Below, one piece after another: positions 50,543 to 59,524 of a DNA stretch of 64,000 nt; positions within the stretch are counted from its first letter, which is position 1; every line of letters begins with the position of its first letter. Position numbers and translations under genes: made by a program. The DNA comes from UBA7332 sp051652645 (GTDB lineage Bacteria > Bacteroidota > Bacteroidia > Bacteroidales > UBA7332): the NCBI GenBank assembly GCA_051652645.1, contig JBOFUP010000079.1, positions 1-64,000 of the forward strand. Reading direction: 5' to 3'. The notes below the pieces were generated by a model, which was not told where the DNA came from, ran no database searches, and was given only the letters and a program-made list of their open reading frames with translations.

Positions 50543-53461
50543 ATGCGTAGATTATTTTTAATGATTACCGGATGGTTGATTCTTTCTTGTGTGGCTTTTG
50601 CTCAAGAGCGAACCATTAAAGGAGAAGTTACAGCCGCTTCGGATAAAGAGCCGCTAATTGGAGCTTATGTTATTAACACTAGCAAAGATGGTACGGTAGG
50701 TGAGATCACTGATTACGATGGTAAATATCAGATTAGTGCTAAATCAGGAGATGTTTTAAAGTTTTCATACATCGGTATGGAGAGTGTTTCTGTGACTGTT
50801 AAAGATCAGAACACTATTAACGTAGCCATGAACTCTGATAGTAAGGAGCTTGAAGAGCTTGTTGTTATCGGTTACGGTACTCGTAAGAAGGGTACAATCA
50901 CAGGTTCTGTAACTCAAGTTGATGCTAAATCTATAGAAGCTAGACCAGTTGCTAGTTTCGACCAAGCACTTCAAGGACAAGTAGCAGGTCTTTCAGTTAC
51001 TACTTCTAGTGGAGAGCCTTCTGCTTCTTCTTCAGTTCGTATACGTGGTGTTGGATCTATTAGTGCAGGTACTGCTCCTTTGTATATCATGGATGGAGTA
51101 GCTATCTCAGCAGGAGACTTCTCGACACTTAATATGAATGATATTGAGAATATCACCGTTCTTAAGGATGCTTCTTCAACTTCAATTTATGGTGCTCGTG
51201 CTGCTAACGGTGTAATCGTAATTACTACTAAACGTGGTAAGTTTGGTGATAAAGGTACAGTTAGCTTTAGAGCTCAGTATGGTATCTCTAGTTTGATGGA
51301 GTCAAACTATAAGATGATGAATACAGAGCAGATGCTTGAGCTTGAGGTCTTGACTGGTATGCGTTCAAAGGATGATCCAATGATTTCATCACTTAGTAAG
51401 ATTAACACTAACTGGACAGATGAGCTTTATCGCAATGGTCACACTCAAAACTATGAGTTTTCGGCTATGGGTGGTACAGATAAGTTGAGCTACTATATTT
51501 CGGCTGCTTACTTCGAGCAAGAGGGTATTACGGCTCGTTCTGGTTTGGAGAGATATACCGTTCGTTCTAACATCGAGACTAATGTAAACAACTGGTTGAA
51601 ACTTGGGCTTAATATGACAGCTGGATACTCAGAAACGATGTCTACTGTTTCTGGTTCATCTATCGCTAACCCTGCTTTGGCTGCTTTTGTTTCAAAACCA
51701 TACCGTGCGGTTCGCGACGAAAATGGTGATGTAATTACAAACTTCGATGGTGATTTGAACCCTGTTCACTACATCGAGACTAATCCATCAAAAAGTACGG
51801 ATGTTAAACTTGTTGCATCGCTTTTTGCTGAAGTAAAACTTTTGGATAATCTTAAGTTCAAAACTCTTGGAGGTATTGACGCAGTAGATATGAGAACGTC
51901 TTCACGCTCACTTCCTAGCTATATCGGTAACCTACAAGTGGGTGGTAACGCTAGTGAATCTTTTGGCCGTGGATACCGTTTGACATGGACAAACACTGTG
52001 ACTTACTTAGGTAATTATAAAGATAAGCATAATTACACTCTACTTGGAGGACAAGAGGCTATCGTTTATAACTCAGACAACTTTGCTGCAGCTACTCAGG
52101 GTATAGCAGATGATCGTCTTTCTCATATGGGTGCTGGTATTATTCCGGTCCTTGCTACAGGTGGTTACTCTAGTGGTTATACTTATCTTTCAGCATTTGC
52201 TCGTGGAGAGTATAACTATGATTACAAGTACTATGTAGACCTATCTCTTCGTGCTGATGGATCTTCTCGTTTTGCTAAAGGAAATAAATGGGCTCCATTC
52301 TGGTCTGTTGGTACAATGTGGGATGTTACTAAGGAGAACTTCTGGAATGACAACAAAATACTTACAGGCTTGCAGCTTACTGCAAGTATTGGTACTTCTG
52401 GTAACTCAGAGATTGGATATAACGACTACCAATATTGGGTATCAACAGGTCCTATCTACAATGGAGTATCTGGTATGGCTCCAAGTCCAACTCCAGGTAA
52501 CGAAGATTTGACTTGGGAATCTATCATGTCGACAAACGTAGGTTTGAATCTTCGATTCATCAATCGTTTCAATATGAAATTGGATTACTATAGTAAGGTT
52601 ACTACTGATATGTTGATGGCTGTTCCTGTTTCGCAAGTTACTGGTTACAATACTATCACATCCAATATTGGTAAGATGACTAACCAAGGTGTCGAGTTTG
52701 AGATCAGTGGAGATCTATACCGTAGTAAGAATTGGGGTGTTAATCTGTCTACTAACTTCTCTTACAACCACAACCGCATCAATGAGCTTTATGATGGTGC
52801 AGAAGGGTATGTATCTGCTAATACAGGGACTAAGCTTCAAGTAGATAGACCATACGGTTCATTCTTTATGCCTCGCTACGCTGGTGTTAACCCTGCAAAT
52901 GGTGATCCTCTTTGGTATGACAAAGATGGGAATGTAACTAATGAGTTTAGCAATGAGAATGCAGTATTCCTTGATAAAACTTACTACGCTCCATGGAGTG
53001 GGGGTACTACTCTAAGTGTTGATTACAAAGGATTCTCTCTTTCAGCTTTCTTCAACTGGGTTGCTGATAAGTATGTATTCAACAACGTAAGATTCTTTAC
53101 CGAGAACTCATCACCAGAGTATATTTCTGCTTGGAACCAATCAACAAAGATGTTGAATATGTGGCAGAAACCAGGAGATGTGACTGAAATACCAAGAGCC
53201 GGGACAGAGAACCAATTTGATGATCGTTGGATTGAGAACTCTTCATTCTTCAAACTTAAGAATGTAACTCTAGCTTATAATTTCCCTTCAACTCTTTTGC
53301 AGAAGGCAAGTATAGGTAGTGCTCGTATTTTTGTTCAAGGACAGAACCTATTTACATTGACTAAATTCCAAGGTTTTGATCCAGAAGTAGATTCAAACTT
53401 GACTTTTGGTAGATATCCTTCTTCTCGTCAGTTTGTATTTGGTCTTGACTTAAAGTTTTAA
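50543..53461 (+). CDS. SusC/RagA-family TonB-linked outer-membrane transporter (protease/LRR island)
   Basis: A TonB-dependent importer, partner of the next gene. The 972 residues carry a signal peptide (about 1-20, ending VAFAQ). The regulatory-like beta-sandwich (IKGEVTAASDKEPLIGAYVI to YDGKYQISAKSGD) is followed by the TonB-box region ELEELVVIGYGT, plug motifs VAGLSVTTSSGEPS, VRIRGVGSI, VLKDASSTSIYGARAANGVI, and a barrel ending RQFVFGLDLKF. There is no glycan-degrading gene in this operon but there are two proteases in the neighbourhood. I therefore favour peptide import, as known for RagA of Porphyromonas, over sugar import; this is inference. Confidence 0.93.
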   Translation: MRRLFLMITGWLILSCVAFAQERTIKGEVTAASDKEPLIGAYVINTSKDGTVGEITDYDGKYQISAKSGDVLKFSYIGMESVSVTVKDQNTINVAMNSDSKELEELVVIGYGTRKKGTITGSVTQVDAKSIEARPVASFDQALQGQVAGLSVTTSSGEPSASSSVRIRGVGSISAGTAPLYIMDGVAISAGDFSTLNMNDIENITVLKDASSTSIYGARAANGVIVITTKRGKFGDKGTVSFRAQYGISSLMESNYKMMNTEQMLELEVLTGMRSKDDPMISSLSKINTNWTDELYRNGHTQNYEFSAMGGTDKLSYYISAAYFEQEGITARSGLERYTVRSNIETNVNNWLKLGLNMTAGYSETMSTVSGSSIANPALAAFVSKPYRAVRDENGDVITNFDGDLNPVHYIETNPSKSTDVKLVASLFAEVKLLDNLKFKTLGGIDAVDMRTSSRSLPSYIGNLQVGGNASESFGRGYRLTWTNTVTYLGNYKDKHNYTLLGGQEAIVYNSDNFAAATQGIADDRLSHMGAGIIPVLATGGYSSGYTYLSAFARGEYNYDYKYYVDLSLRADGSSRFAKGNKWAPFWSVGTMWDVTKENFWNDNKILTGLQLTASIGTSGNSEIGYNDYQYWVSTGPIYNGVSGMAPSPTPGNEDLTWESIMSTNVGLNLRFINRFNMKLDYYSKVTTDMLMAVPVSQVTGYNTITSNIGKMTNQGVEFEISGDLYRSKNWGVNLSTNFSYNHNRINELYDGAEGYVSANTGTKLQVDRPYGSFFMPRYAGVNPANGDPLWYDKDGNVTNEFSNENAVFLDKTYYAPWSGGTTLSVDYKGFSLSAFFNWVADKYVFNNVRFFTENSSPEYISAWNQSTKMLNMWQKPGDVTEIPRAGTENQFDDRWIENSSFFKLKNVTLAYNFPSTLLQKASIGSARIFVQGQNLFTLTKFQGFDPEVDSNLTFGRYPSSRQFVFGLDLKF

Positions 53462-53474
53462 AGTAGCGTAAACA

Positions 53475-55004
53475 ATGAAAAAGATATTAATGATTTTAGC
53501 CACACTCTTCACACTTAGTTCTTGTGATGGCTTTTTGGATGTCGAAGCAGAGACAGGTATTCCAGAAGAGGAGGCAATTGAGACTATAGATGATGTACGT
53601 GCCTTCCGTGTGGGTATATACTCTGCATTTAAGAATTCAGGCGGTATAGCTTATACATCTGTTTTAGCTTCTGAAATGCAAGCTGATTTGATGCTTCCTG
53701 TGCAGGGAAACACTCAGTCTTTTGCACAAGAGGTAAACTGGACGATTAACTCTCAGAATTTCTCAGGATCTTCTGTTTGGGAATCTATGTACCAAGGTAT
53801 TGCTAGAACAAATTTTCTACTATCTAAAACTCCAGCTTTAAAAGCAAAGCTGGAAGAATTAGGTACTAGTTCTGCAAAAAGTCAGATTGAAGAGATTGAG
53901 CAAATTGAAGCAGAATGCTACTTTGCACGTGCTTTTGCTCGTGTTGAGTTAGTTAAACTTTTTGCTGATGCATATGATCCTGCTAAGGCATCTACTCAGC
54001 TTGCTTTACCTATTTGGAATAAGCATGGTATAGGTACTCCAAAGAGAGAAACGATGGAGGTGTACTACAATGAAGTATTAGCTGATATTGAAAAAGCATC
54101 TATACTAACACAAGGTATCTCAACTGGTAAATATGCCGATGAGGTTTACTTTACATTAGGTACTGTTCTTTCTTTGAAAACTCGTGTTCACGTTTACATG
54201 CAAGAGTGGGAGAAAGCTATCGAGACAGCTACAAAAGTAATTGAAGATTTCGATTACGAATTAGCTGATGCAAAAGATGCTACTATCTACACAAACTCAT
54301 CTTACTATAAGATGTGGAAGAATGATACAAGTAAAGAGATTATCTGGAAAGTTGCTTACATTAATACAGAAGAGAACCTAGCTTCACTAGGTGGTAAATT
54401 GACTGAGATGGCTACTGGACTTCAGCAGCTTCCTGACTTTATCCCTTCTAATGATTATTTGAATCTTTACGTAGCGAATGATATTCGTCGTAAGATTTTC
54501 TTTATCGACAACGTGGCTACTGACTACTCTTCTGGACTAGTTGCTACTCTATTGTCTAAATACCCAGGTAATCCTGAACTAAACAATAGTAGTGTTGAGC
54601 GCTATGTCAATATGCCTAAGGTATTCAGACTTTCAGAGATATATCTTCTGCGTGCTGAAGCTTACTCTGAAATTAACAATTCAGCTCTATCATGTGCAGA
54701 CCTTACTACACTTTTAAGTAAGCGTATTGATGGAACAGGTTATGAAGTTGTTGCATCTGGTGAAGAGCTAAAGCGTATCATTCGTGAAGAGCGTGTTAGA
54801 GAATTGGGTATGGAAGGTCACAGATTATATGATTTGAAGCGCTACAAGCAAGGTTTCTCTCGTAAGTCTCAAACAGGAACTCAGCCTATTGCTTCTAGCT
54901 TATCTATAAGTGCTGACAACGTAAGATTCACTTGGCCAATTCCAAAACATGAACTAGATGTTCCAAACTCACAAATGGTGGGTAATGAAAGTAACAATTT
55001 GTAA
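53475..55004 (+). CDS. SusD/RagB-family nutrient-binding lipoprotein (protease/LRR island)
   Basis: The surface lid of the SusC channel. The 509 residues have a lipoprotein signal ending TLSSC (Cys 17), then DGFLDVEAETGIPEEEAI. The helical core is recognised by QIEAECYFARAFARVELVKL near 140 and VFRLSEIYLLRAEAYSEI near 375. The C-terminus has the conserved REERVRELGMEGHRLYDLKRYKQG and FTWPIPKHELDVPNSQM. It starts 13 bases after susC and 27 bases before the next lipoprotein, so it is in the same operon. Confidence 0.93.
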   Translation: MKKILMILATLFTLSSCDGFLDVEAETGIPEEEAIETIDDVRAFRVGIYSAFKNSGGIAYTSVLASEMQADLMLPVQGNTQSFAQEVNWTINSQNFSGSSVWESMYQGIARTNFLLSKTPALKAKLEELGTSSAKSQIEEIEQIEAECYFARAFARVELVKLFADAYDPAKASTQLALPIWNKHGIGTPKRETMEVYYNEVLADIEKASILTQGISTGKYADEVYFTLGTVLSLKTRVHVYMQEWEKAIETATKVIEDFDYELADAKDATIYTNSSYYKMWKNDTSKEIIWKVAYINTEENLASLGGKLTEMATGLQQLPDFIPSNDYLNLYVANDIRRKIFFIDNVATDYSSGLVATLLSKYPGNPELNNSSVERYVNMPKVFRLSEIYLLRAEAYSEINNSALSCADLTTLLSKRIDGTGYEVVASGEELKRIIREERVRELGMEGHRLYDLKRYKQGFSRKSQTGTQPIASSLSISADNVRFTWPIPKHELDVPNSQMVGNESNNL

Positions 55005-55031
55005 TAACAATCTTAAAATTGAACTACCCTT

Positions 55032-55973
55032 ATGAGATTTAAGAATATTCTCACAGCAGCATTGCTGCTTCTCTCTATCACGGCTTGTTCGTTTGAGGAG
55101 GTTATTTATGATGGTCCAAATATTGTTTATTTTGACAATAAAGCAGAGATTAGAGATGAGTTGGATGAATTAAACAGTGAAGTCTCTTTCCGTCTAGTTT
55201 CTCCTTTGGCTAAATCTTACGATCGTGAGTATAAAATCCAAAGAGCTATAGGAAGTACTATTGATCCAACAAACTATGAAATTCTTACCACTAGTGTAAT
55301 TATTCCAGCAGGGTCATATTGGGGTGATGGCAAAGTTTCTTTCTCAGCAGATGCTTTATCTGCTAAAGTCGATACTCTAGCACTTCGCATTAACCCAATG
55401 GATGGACAAGTTGCTCAATTTGATGATCTTTTAAAGATTTACGTATCTCGTCGTTGTGACTTTGATCCAATTCGTTACAAAGGTGATTATACATTCTACT
55501 CTACTATGTTTGGTGGTGGAAAAACTGTCGAACTAGATGTTGTGACAGATAATCAAGGTCTTATTGTTAAGGATCAAATCATGGTTAAGAGTTGGTATGG
55601 TCGAGGAAATGATGTTGTAATGAAATTCGAACGTAGTGAGGATGGTAAGAGAATCGTTCCTACTGTAGAGGTTCAGTCTGGTGGTGAGGTTCAAGTAGGA
55701 AGTTCTCTTCTTCCTTTCAAAGTTCACACTTCAGAGATGTACAGCTATCCAGGTCTACCAAAAAGCGAAAATGAATCATTCCTATTCACTTGTAGTGGAG
55801 AAATGACCGTATACCTTGTCTTTGGTGTATTCCAAACTCTTGAAGATGGAACCCTACAGACTGGTTATTTGATTGGTAGCCCATCTCCAGAATATCTAAC
55901 AAAAAACAGCTCACCATATAGTTTAGGATCTAAAAGTGGTTCTTTAGATATGAGGGGTGAGGTTCGATTCTAA
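55032..55973 (+). CDS. SusCD-associated lipoprotein (DUF4843-like)
   Basis: A 313-residue lipoprotein of the type often encoded just after SusC/SusD (DUF4843-like). The signal ends LSITAC (Cys 19), then SFEEVIYDGPNIVYF. The first part is a beta-sandwich (EVSFRLVSPLAKSYDREYKI, TSVIIPAGSYWGDGKVSFSA); the second starts near residue 140 (CDFDPIRYKGDYTFYS). No catalytic motif is visible. By analogy with other SusCD loci it may be an auxiliary surface binding protein. The family call is moderate. Confidence 0.65.
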   Translation: MRFKNILTAALLLLSITACSFEEVIYDGPNIVYFDNKAEIRDELDELNSEVSFRLVSPLAKSYDREYKIQRAIGSTIDPTNYEILTTSVIIPAGSYWGDGKVSFSADALSAKVDTLALRINPMDGQVAQFDDLLKIYVSRRCDFDPIRYKGDYTFYSTMFGGGKTVELDVVTDNQGLIVKDQIMVKSWYGRGNDVVMKFERSEDGKRIVPTVEVQSGGEVQVGSSLLPFKVHTSEMYSYPGLPKSENESFLFTCSGEMTVYLVFGVFQTLEDGTLQTGYLIGSPSPEYLTKNSSPYSLGSKSGSLDMRGEVRF

Positions 55974-56000
55974 TAAGTAATAGAACAATCACATTAACCA

Positions 56001-57095
56001 ATGAGTATGAATAATTCAATTAAAATGCTTTCTATAGCATTGGGGCTTGCATCAATTTCTGGTGCTGCTTACGCAAAAAGCCCCATGAGTAATCCTATAC
56101 AAACTGCGGTTCCATTTTTGAATGAAGCAACAAATGCTCGTTCAGCTGCATTAGGTGGAAGCGGTGTAGCAACATCGGCGGATCTTCATTCGATCTACAC
56201 TAACGTTGCTAAGACTGCTTACTTCGAAAAACAAGGTGGAGCATCTCTTTCGTATAGCGATTTCGGACAAAAACAGTTGACTTTTAATTCAATCTACAAG
56301 TTGGGATCTAAGCATGGAATTACGTTGGGAGCAAGAGTGCTCCCAACTGTTTCTACTAGTTTCCTTGATGCAAATGACCAGCTTGGAGAGGCAAAAGCAA
56401 ATAACTTTACCATTGATGCGGGTTACGCATATGCTATTAGACCATATTTATCTTTAGGTTTGGGCTTACACTATATCTACTCCGATCATGGTATCCCAGG
56501 AACTGAAGTCGTAAATACGTTAGCATTTGATTTAGGTGCTTATTTCCACAAATCTTTTACAGGATTTGGATTGCCTATGGCATGGGGTGCTGGCTTAAGT
56601 CTCTCTAATATTGGACCTAAAGTGAGTTATTCCCAAGAAGGAGCTCAAGAGTATATGCCATCAAATATTGCACTTGGAGGCTCATTGTCCGCAACTGTTG
56701 CTAAAGATCACTCACTATCACTTTCTTTGGATCTTAACAAACTGATGGCACCAACACCTAAGAATGCATCAAGCGATCAATTAGTAGGTAAAGTACCAAA
56801 TTACAACTTTATACAAGCTATTATTAATTCTTTTGCTGATGCACCAGCAGGATTTACAGAAGAGCTTAAAGAGATAATGATTTCTACAGGTATTGAGTAT
56901 AACTACCGTGACTTCCTTTTCGGAAGAGTTGGTTATCATTATCAAAACAGATCAAAGGGTGACTTAAATTACTTAGCTATCGGTGCAGGTGCTAATTATG
57001 CAAACTTTCAGTTAGATCTTAGCTACAATAGATCGGTTGCAGATAATCCATTGCAATCTAACTATGTAGCAGTTTCTTTAGGATATAGCTTTTAA
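56001..57095 (+). CDS. PorV/PorQ-like outer-membrane protein
   Basis: A predicted 14-strand-type outer-membrane protein related to PorV, the T9SS component that shuttles C-terminal-domain cargo to the cell surface. The 364 residues carry a signal peptide (about 1-25, ending AAYA). The PorV-like beginning is PFLNEATNARSAALGGSGVATSAD; the closing strands include GIEYNYRDFLFGRVGYHYQN, LAIGAGANYANFQLDLSYNR and YVAVSLGYSF. Being inside an operon with a T9SS-type protease it may be a dedicated cargo-handling paralogue. That role is inference. An ATG two codons further in is also possible. Confidence 0.75.
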   Translation: MSMNNSIKMLSIALGLASISGAAYAKSPMSNPIQTAVPFLNEATNARSAALGGSGVATSADLHSIYTNVAKTAYFEKQGGASLSYSDFGQKQLTFNSIYKLGSKHGITLGARVLPTVSTSFLDANDQLGEAKANNFTIDAGYAYAIRPYLSLGLGLHYIYSDHGIPGTEVVNTLAFDLGAYFHKSFTGFGLPMAWGAGLSLSNIGPKVSYSQEGAQEYMPSNIALGGSLSATVAKDHSLSLSLDLNKLMAPTPKNASSDQLVGKVPNYNFIQAIINSFADAPAGFTEELKEIMISTGIEYNYRDFLFGRVGYHYQNRSKGDLNYLAIGAGANYANFQLDLSYNRSVADNPLQSNYVAVSLGYSF

Positions 57096-57204
57096 TATAT
57101 TGTGTTTATTACGGAGTAATAGGTATTAGAGTATTATTTTGAGGACTAAAAAGTATTAGTCTAGATTAAATCAACTTCATTAATAACCAATTTTAAAAAC
57201 TAGC

Positions 57205-58320
57205 ATGATGAAAAGAAAACTTTTTGGATTGATTTTTGCAGCTGCTGTTGCAACACCTTTAGTAACACTCACATCTTGTAGTGATGATGACAAAACAAAG
57301 GTTGTTCCCTCTACACCGTTTATCAAGGTATACAATACTGAGATCTCTTTCAATGAAGAGATGACTCAAGCAACGATTCAAGGTATTGTGTCAAATGTTG
57401 AGTTTGAGGTTCTTTCTTATCCTTCATGGATTGAGAGTGTAACTCTTAAGGCTGAAAACGGTGGTGAGTTTTACACAGCAATCGTTCTTCTTAAAGCATC
57501 TGATTTTGATGATGAGAAGCGTGAAGGTGTTATTACGTTTAAGGATAAATCATCTGATTACACTTCTGATTATACAATAGTATGTGAACCGAGCAATTTT
57601 AGTCTTAGGGTTTCTTGGGCAGATGAGTTCAATGATATCTTTGATTCAAATGCATCAGTTGAGGGAGCTATAACTAAGGCTATTGTTAACATCACATCTA
57701 AACCAGGAGAAGATGTTCAATTGAGAGCATTTGAGAGAATTGGTTTTAGATTCAGCGAAGAGCCATCTGAGTTTGTAACTATAACAGAGGTTCCTGCATC
57801 AACTCGTGCAGCCTATAATGTTAAGTCATACGAAGTGAGTTTCGCAACTTATTCAAACGATAATCAATGGAATCCAGTGATTCGTGAATTCCGAATTTAT
57901 CCTATTCCTGTTGCCCACCTTGAGATATTTAATCCAAACAACACAGGTATTCAGGATTACAAGGATGTAAGGCAACACAGAGATGACATTGTTCGCTTCG
58001 AAGACGGACTTTATATTTCGGTACCTAACGAAGGAGCATCTATAGACGTTACTTTCCAAGCAACAGAAGAGTGTGAGGTTTCTCTTGGAGAACTTGAATA
58101 CGACATGAGTGTAACTCCACCTAGCTTCTCTGATTATTCAATCGTTAAGAAATCAGAGTCTGAAATAATCAAAGGCAGAAGAACTTATGTTTACACTTTA
58201 ACAATGAGTAAATGTCCTGATGATCTAGAGTGGGGAAGAGGTTCTAACGTTGTAATAGTTCCAACTTCTAATATAAATGAGTCAAAAACTATACCAGTAT
58301 CGCAAGACGGTTGGTATTAA
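57205..58320 (+). CDS. BACON-like beta-sandwich lipoprotein without LRRs
   Basis: A 371-residue predicted surface lipoprotein. The signal ends VTLTSC (Cys 25) followed by SDDDK, a clear acidic surface-export tag. A first beta-sandwich (FIKVYNTEISFNEEMTQATI, YPSWIESVTLKA, REGVITFKDKSSDY) looks like a BACON-type domain. The remaining about 240 residues are beta-rich and not recognised. There are no catalytic motifs. It is separated from the PorV-like gene by 109 bases and followed by a terminator at 58351. Confidence 0.62.
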   Translation: MMKRKLFGLIFAAAVATPLVTLTSCSDDDKTKVVPSTPFIKVYNTEISFNEEMTQATIQGIVSNVEFEVLSYPSWIESVTLKAENGGEFYTAIVLLKASDFDDEKREGVITFKDKSSDYTSDYTIVCEPSNFSLRVSWADEFNDIFDSNASVEGAITKAIVNITSKPGEDVQLRAFERIGFRFSEEPSEFVTITEVPASTRAAYNVKSYEVSFATYSNDNQWNPVIREFRIYPIPVAHLEIFNPNNTGIQDYKDVRQHRDDIVRFEDGLYISVPNEGASIDVTFQATEECEVSLGELEYDMSVTPPSFSDYSIVKKSESEIIKGRRTYVYTLTMSKCPDDLEWGRGSNVVIVPTSNINESKTIPVSQDGWY

Positions 58321-58350
58321 TATTGATTTATAATAATCTGTATATCATTA

Positions 58351-58386
58351 AAACCAGAGAGACTTGTAACTCTCTCTGGTTTTTTT
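58351..58386 (+). terminator. Terminator after the BACON-like lipoprotein
   Basis: The 12-bp perfect stem AAACCAGAGAGA / TCTCTCTGGTTT (58351-58362, 58371-58382) with an 8-base loop and seven T. It probably ends the SusCD operon. Confidence 0.93.
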
Positions 58387-58398
58387 AATTTCAATCTT

Positions 58399-59478
58399 AT
58401 GTCACAGAGAGTATCACTATTTTTTATTATCCTATTTTCGTTTCTTCTTTCTGCTTGTACCAATTCAGGGCTAATCATTGTAAATGACACGGATTTAGAA
58501 CTAGGTAACTATACGGACAACAATAGAGTTTCTTTTAATGTTTCTATCTGCAATAACTCTTCCTCTCCAATAAAGATTGACTCAATTACAACATCTGTAT
58601 CATATTTGACTTCAGCATATAGAACTATGGAGCAAATTAATCCAGGAGATACACTACACATACCGATGTTGCTATTCACTCAATCATTAAAAGGAGATGT
58701 TATTGCTCAGATAAGTATATTTCATTCAAATACAACTAAGCCGCTTAAACAACTTGTTAAGGCTGCAATAACTCCAACTCCAGCAGATATTGCCGATATT
58801 TGTACTGTACCATTCGGACCTCTTCTAATTGAACGAAATTTAGTTAGTATGGGTGATATACTGGTTGGAAAATCTAAATCAGACTCTATACTTGTTTATA
58901 ATCCAACAGATAGAGCTGTGAATGTAACTCTCCCTAGAGCTTATGGAAATGCTACGGCGACAATGAGTTCTTCTATTATCAATTCCAAAAAGGCAGATTA
59001 TTTAGTAGTTACTGCCAATTATGATAATGAATCTGATATAGGGAAGAGAATATTCCACACTTTTAGATTTAATTTTGATAGAGGGCTTACTTCAGATGCT
59101 AGTATTTTCCTTCAAGGGGACCTTTCTGAAGACTTTTCATCACTAACTAGTGAGCAATTAATGCAGGCTCCACGAATAGAGATAGATTCCACTACATTCG
59201 ATTTTGGTTCTATTTCTGAGGGTGAAGAGATTAATCATACTTTTAGATTGAAGAATGTTGGAAAGCGTACTCTAAAGATTCGCAGCCACTCCTCTTCTTG
59301 TGATTGTACACTCCTAAAGCTGAAAACAGACTCTGTCGGTCCTGGTGAATTTATTGATCTAACTCTATATTTCAATTCTAAGGGTAAATTCGGAGATCAG
59401 CAAAGACAAATAGTCATTAAGACAAATGATCCGAATAGATCCAGATTAGAGCTTTGGCTTACGGGTAAAGTTAAATAG
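58399..59478 (+). CDS. DUF1573 domain lipoprotein
   Basis: A 359-residue predicted lipoprotein (signal ending FLLSAC, Cys 20). The last 100 residues are a DUF1573 domain: IDSTTFDFGSISEGEEINHTF, LKNVGKRTLKI, SSSCDCTLLK and a closing VIKTNDPNRSRLELWLTG. The N-terminal half (about 28-230) contains a degenerate version of the same Ig-like fold (ISFNVSICNNSSSPIKIDSI-type pattern). Function unknown; such ASPM/Hydin-type folds are usually structural or binding modules. It lies just after a strong terminator and 46 bases before the S8 protease. Confidence 0.78.
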   Translation: MSQRVSLFFIILFSFLLSACTNSGLIIVNDTDLELGNYTDNNRVSFNVSICNNSSSPIKIDSITTSVSYLTSAYRTMEQINPGDTLHIPMLLFTQSLKGDVIAQISIFHSNTTKPLKQLVKAAITPTPADIADICTVPFGPLLIERNLVSMGDILVGKSKSDSILVYNPTDRAVNVTLPRAYGNATATMSSSIINSKKADYLVVTANYDNESDIGKRIFHTFRFNFDRGLTSDASIFLQGDLSEDFSSLTSEQLMQAPRIEIDSTTFDFGSISEGEEINHTFRLKNVGKRTLKIRSHSSSCDCTLLKLKTDSVGPGEFIDLTLYFNSKGKFGDQQRQIVIKTNDPNRSRLELWLTGKVK

Positions 59479-59524
59479 GATAAACACAAAACATATTATA
59501 CAAAACCAAACTAAACTACAAGAA

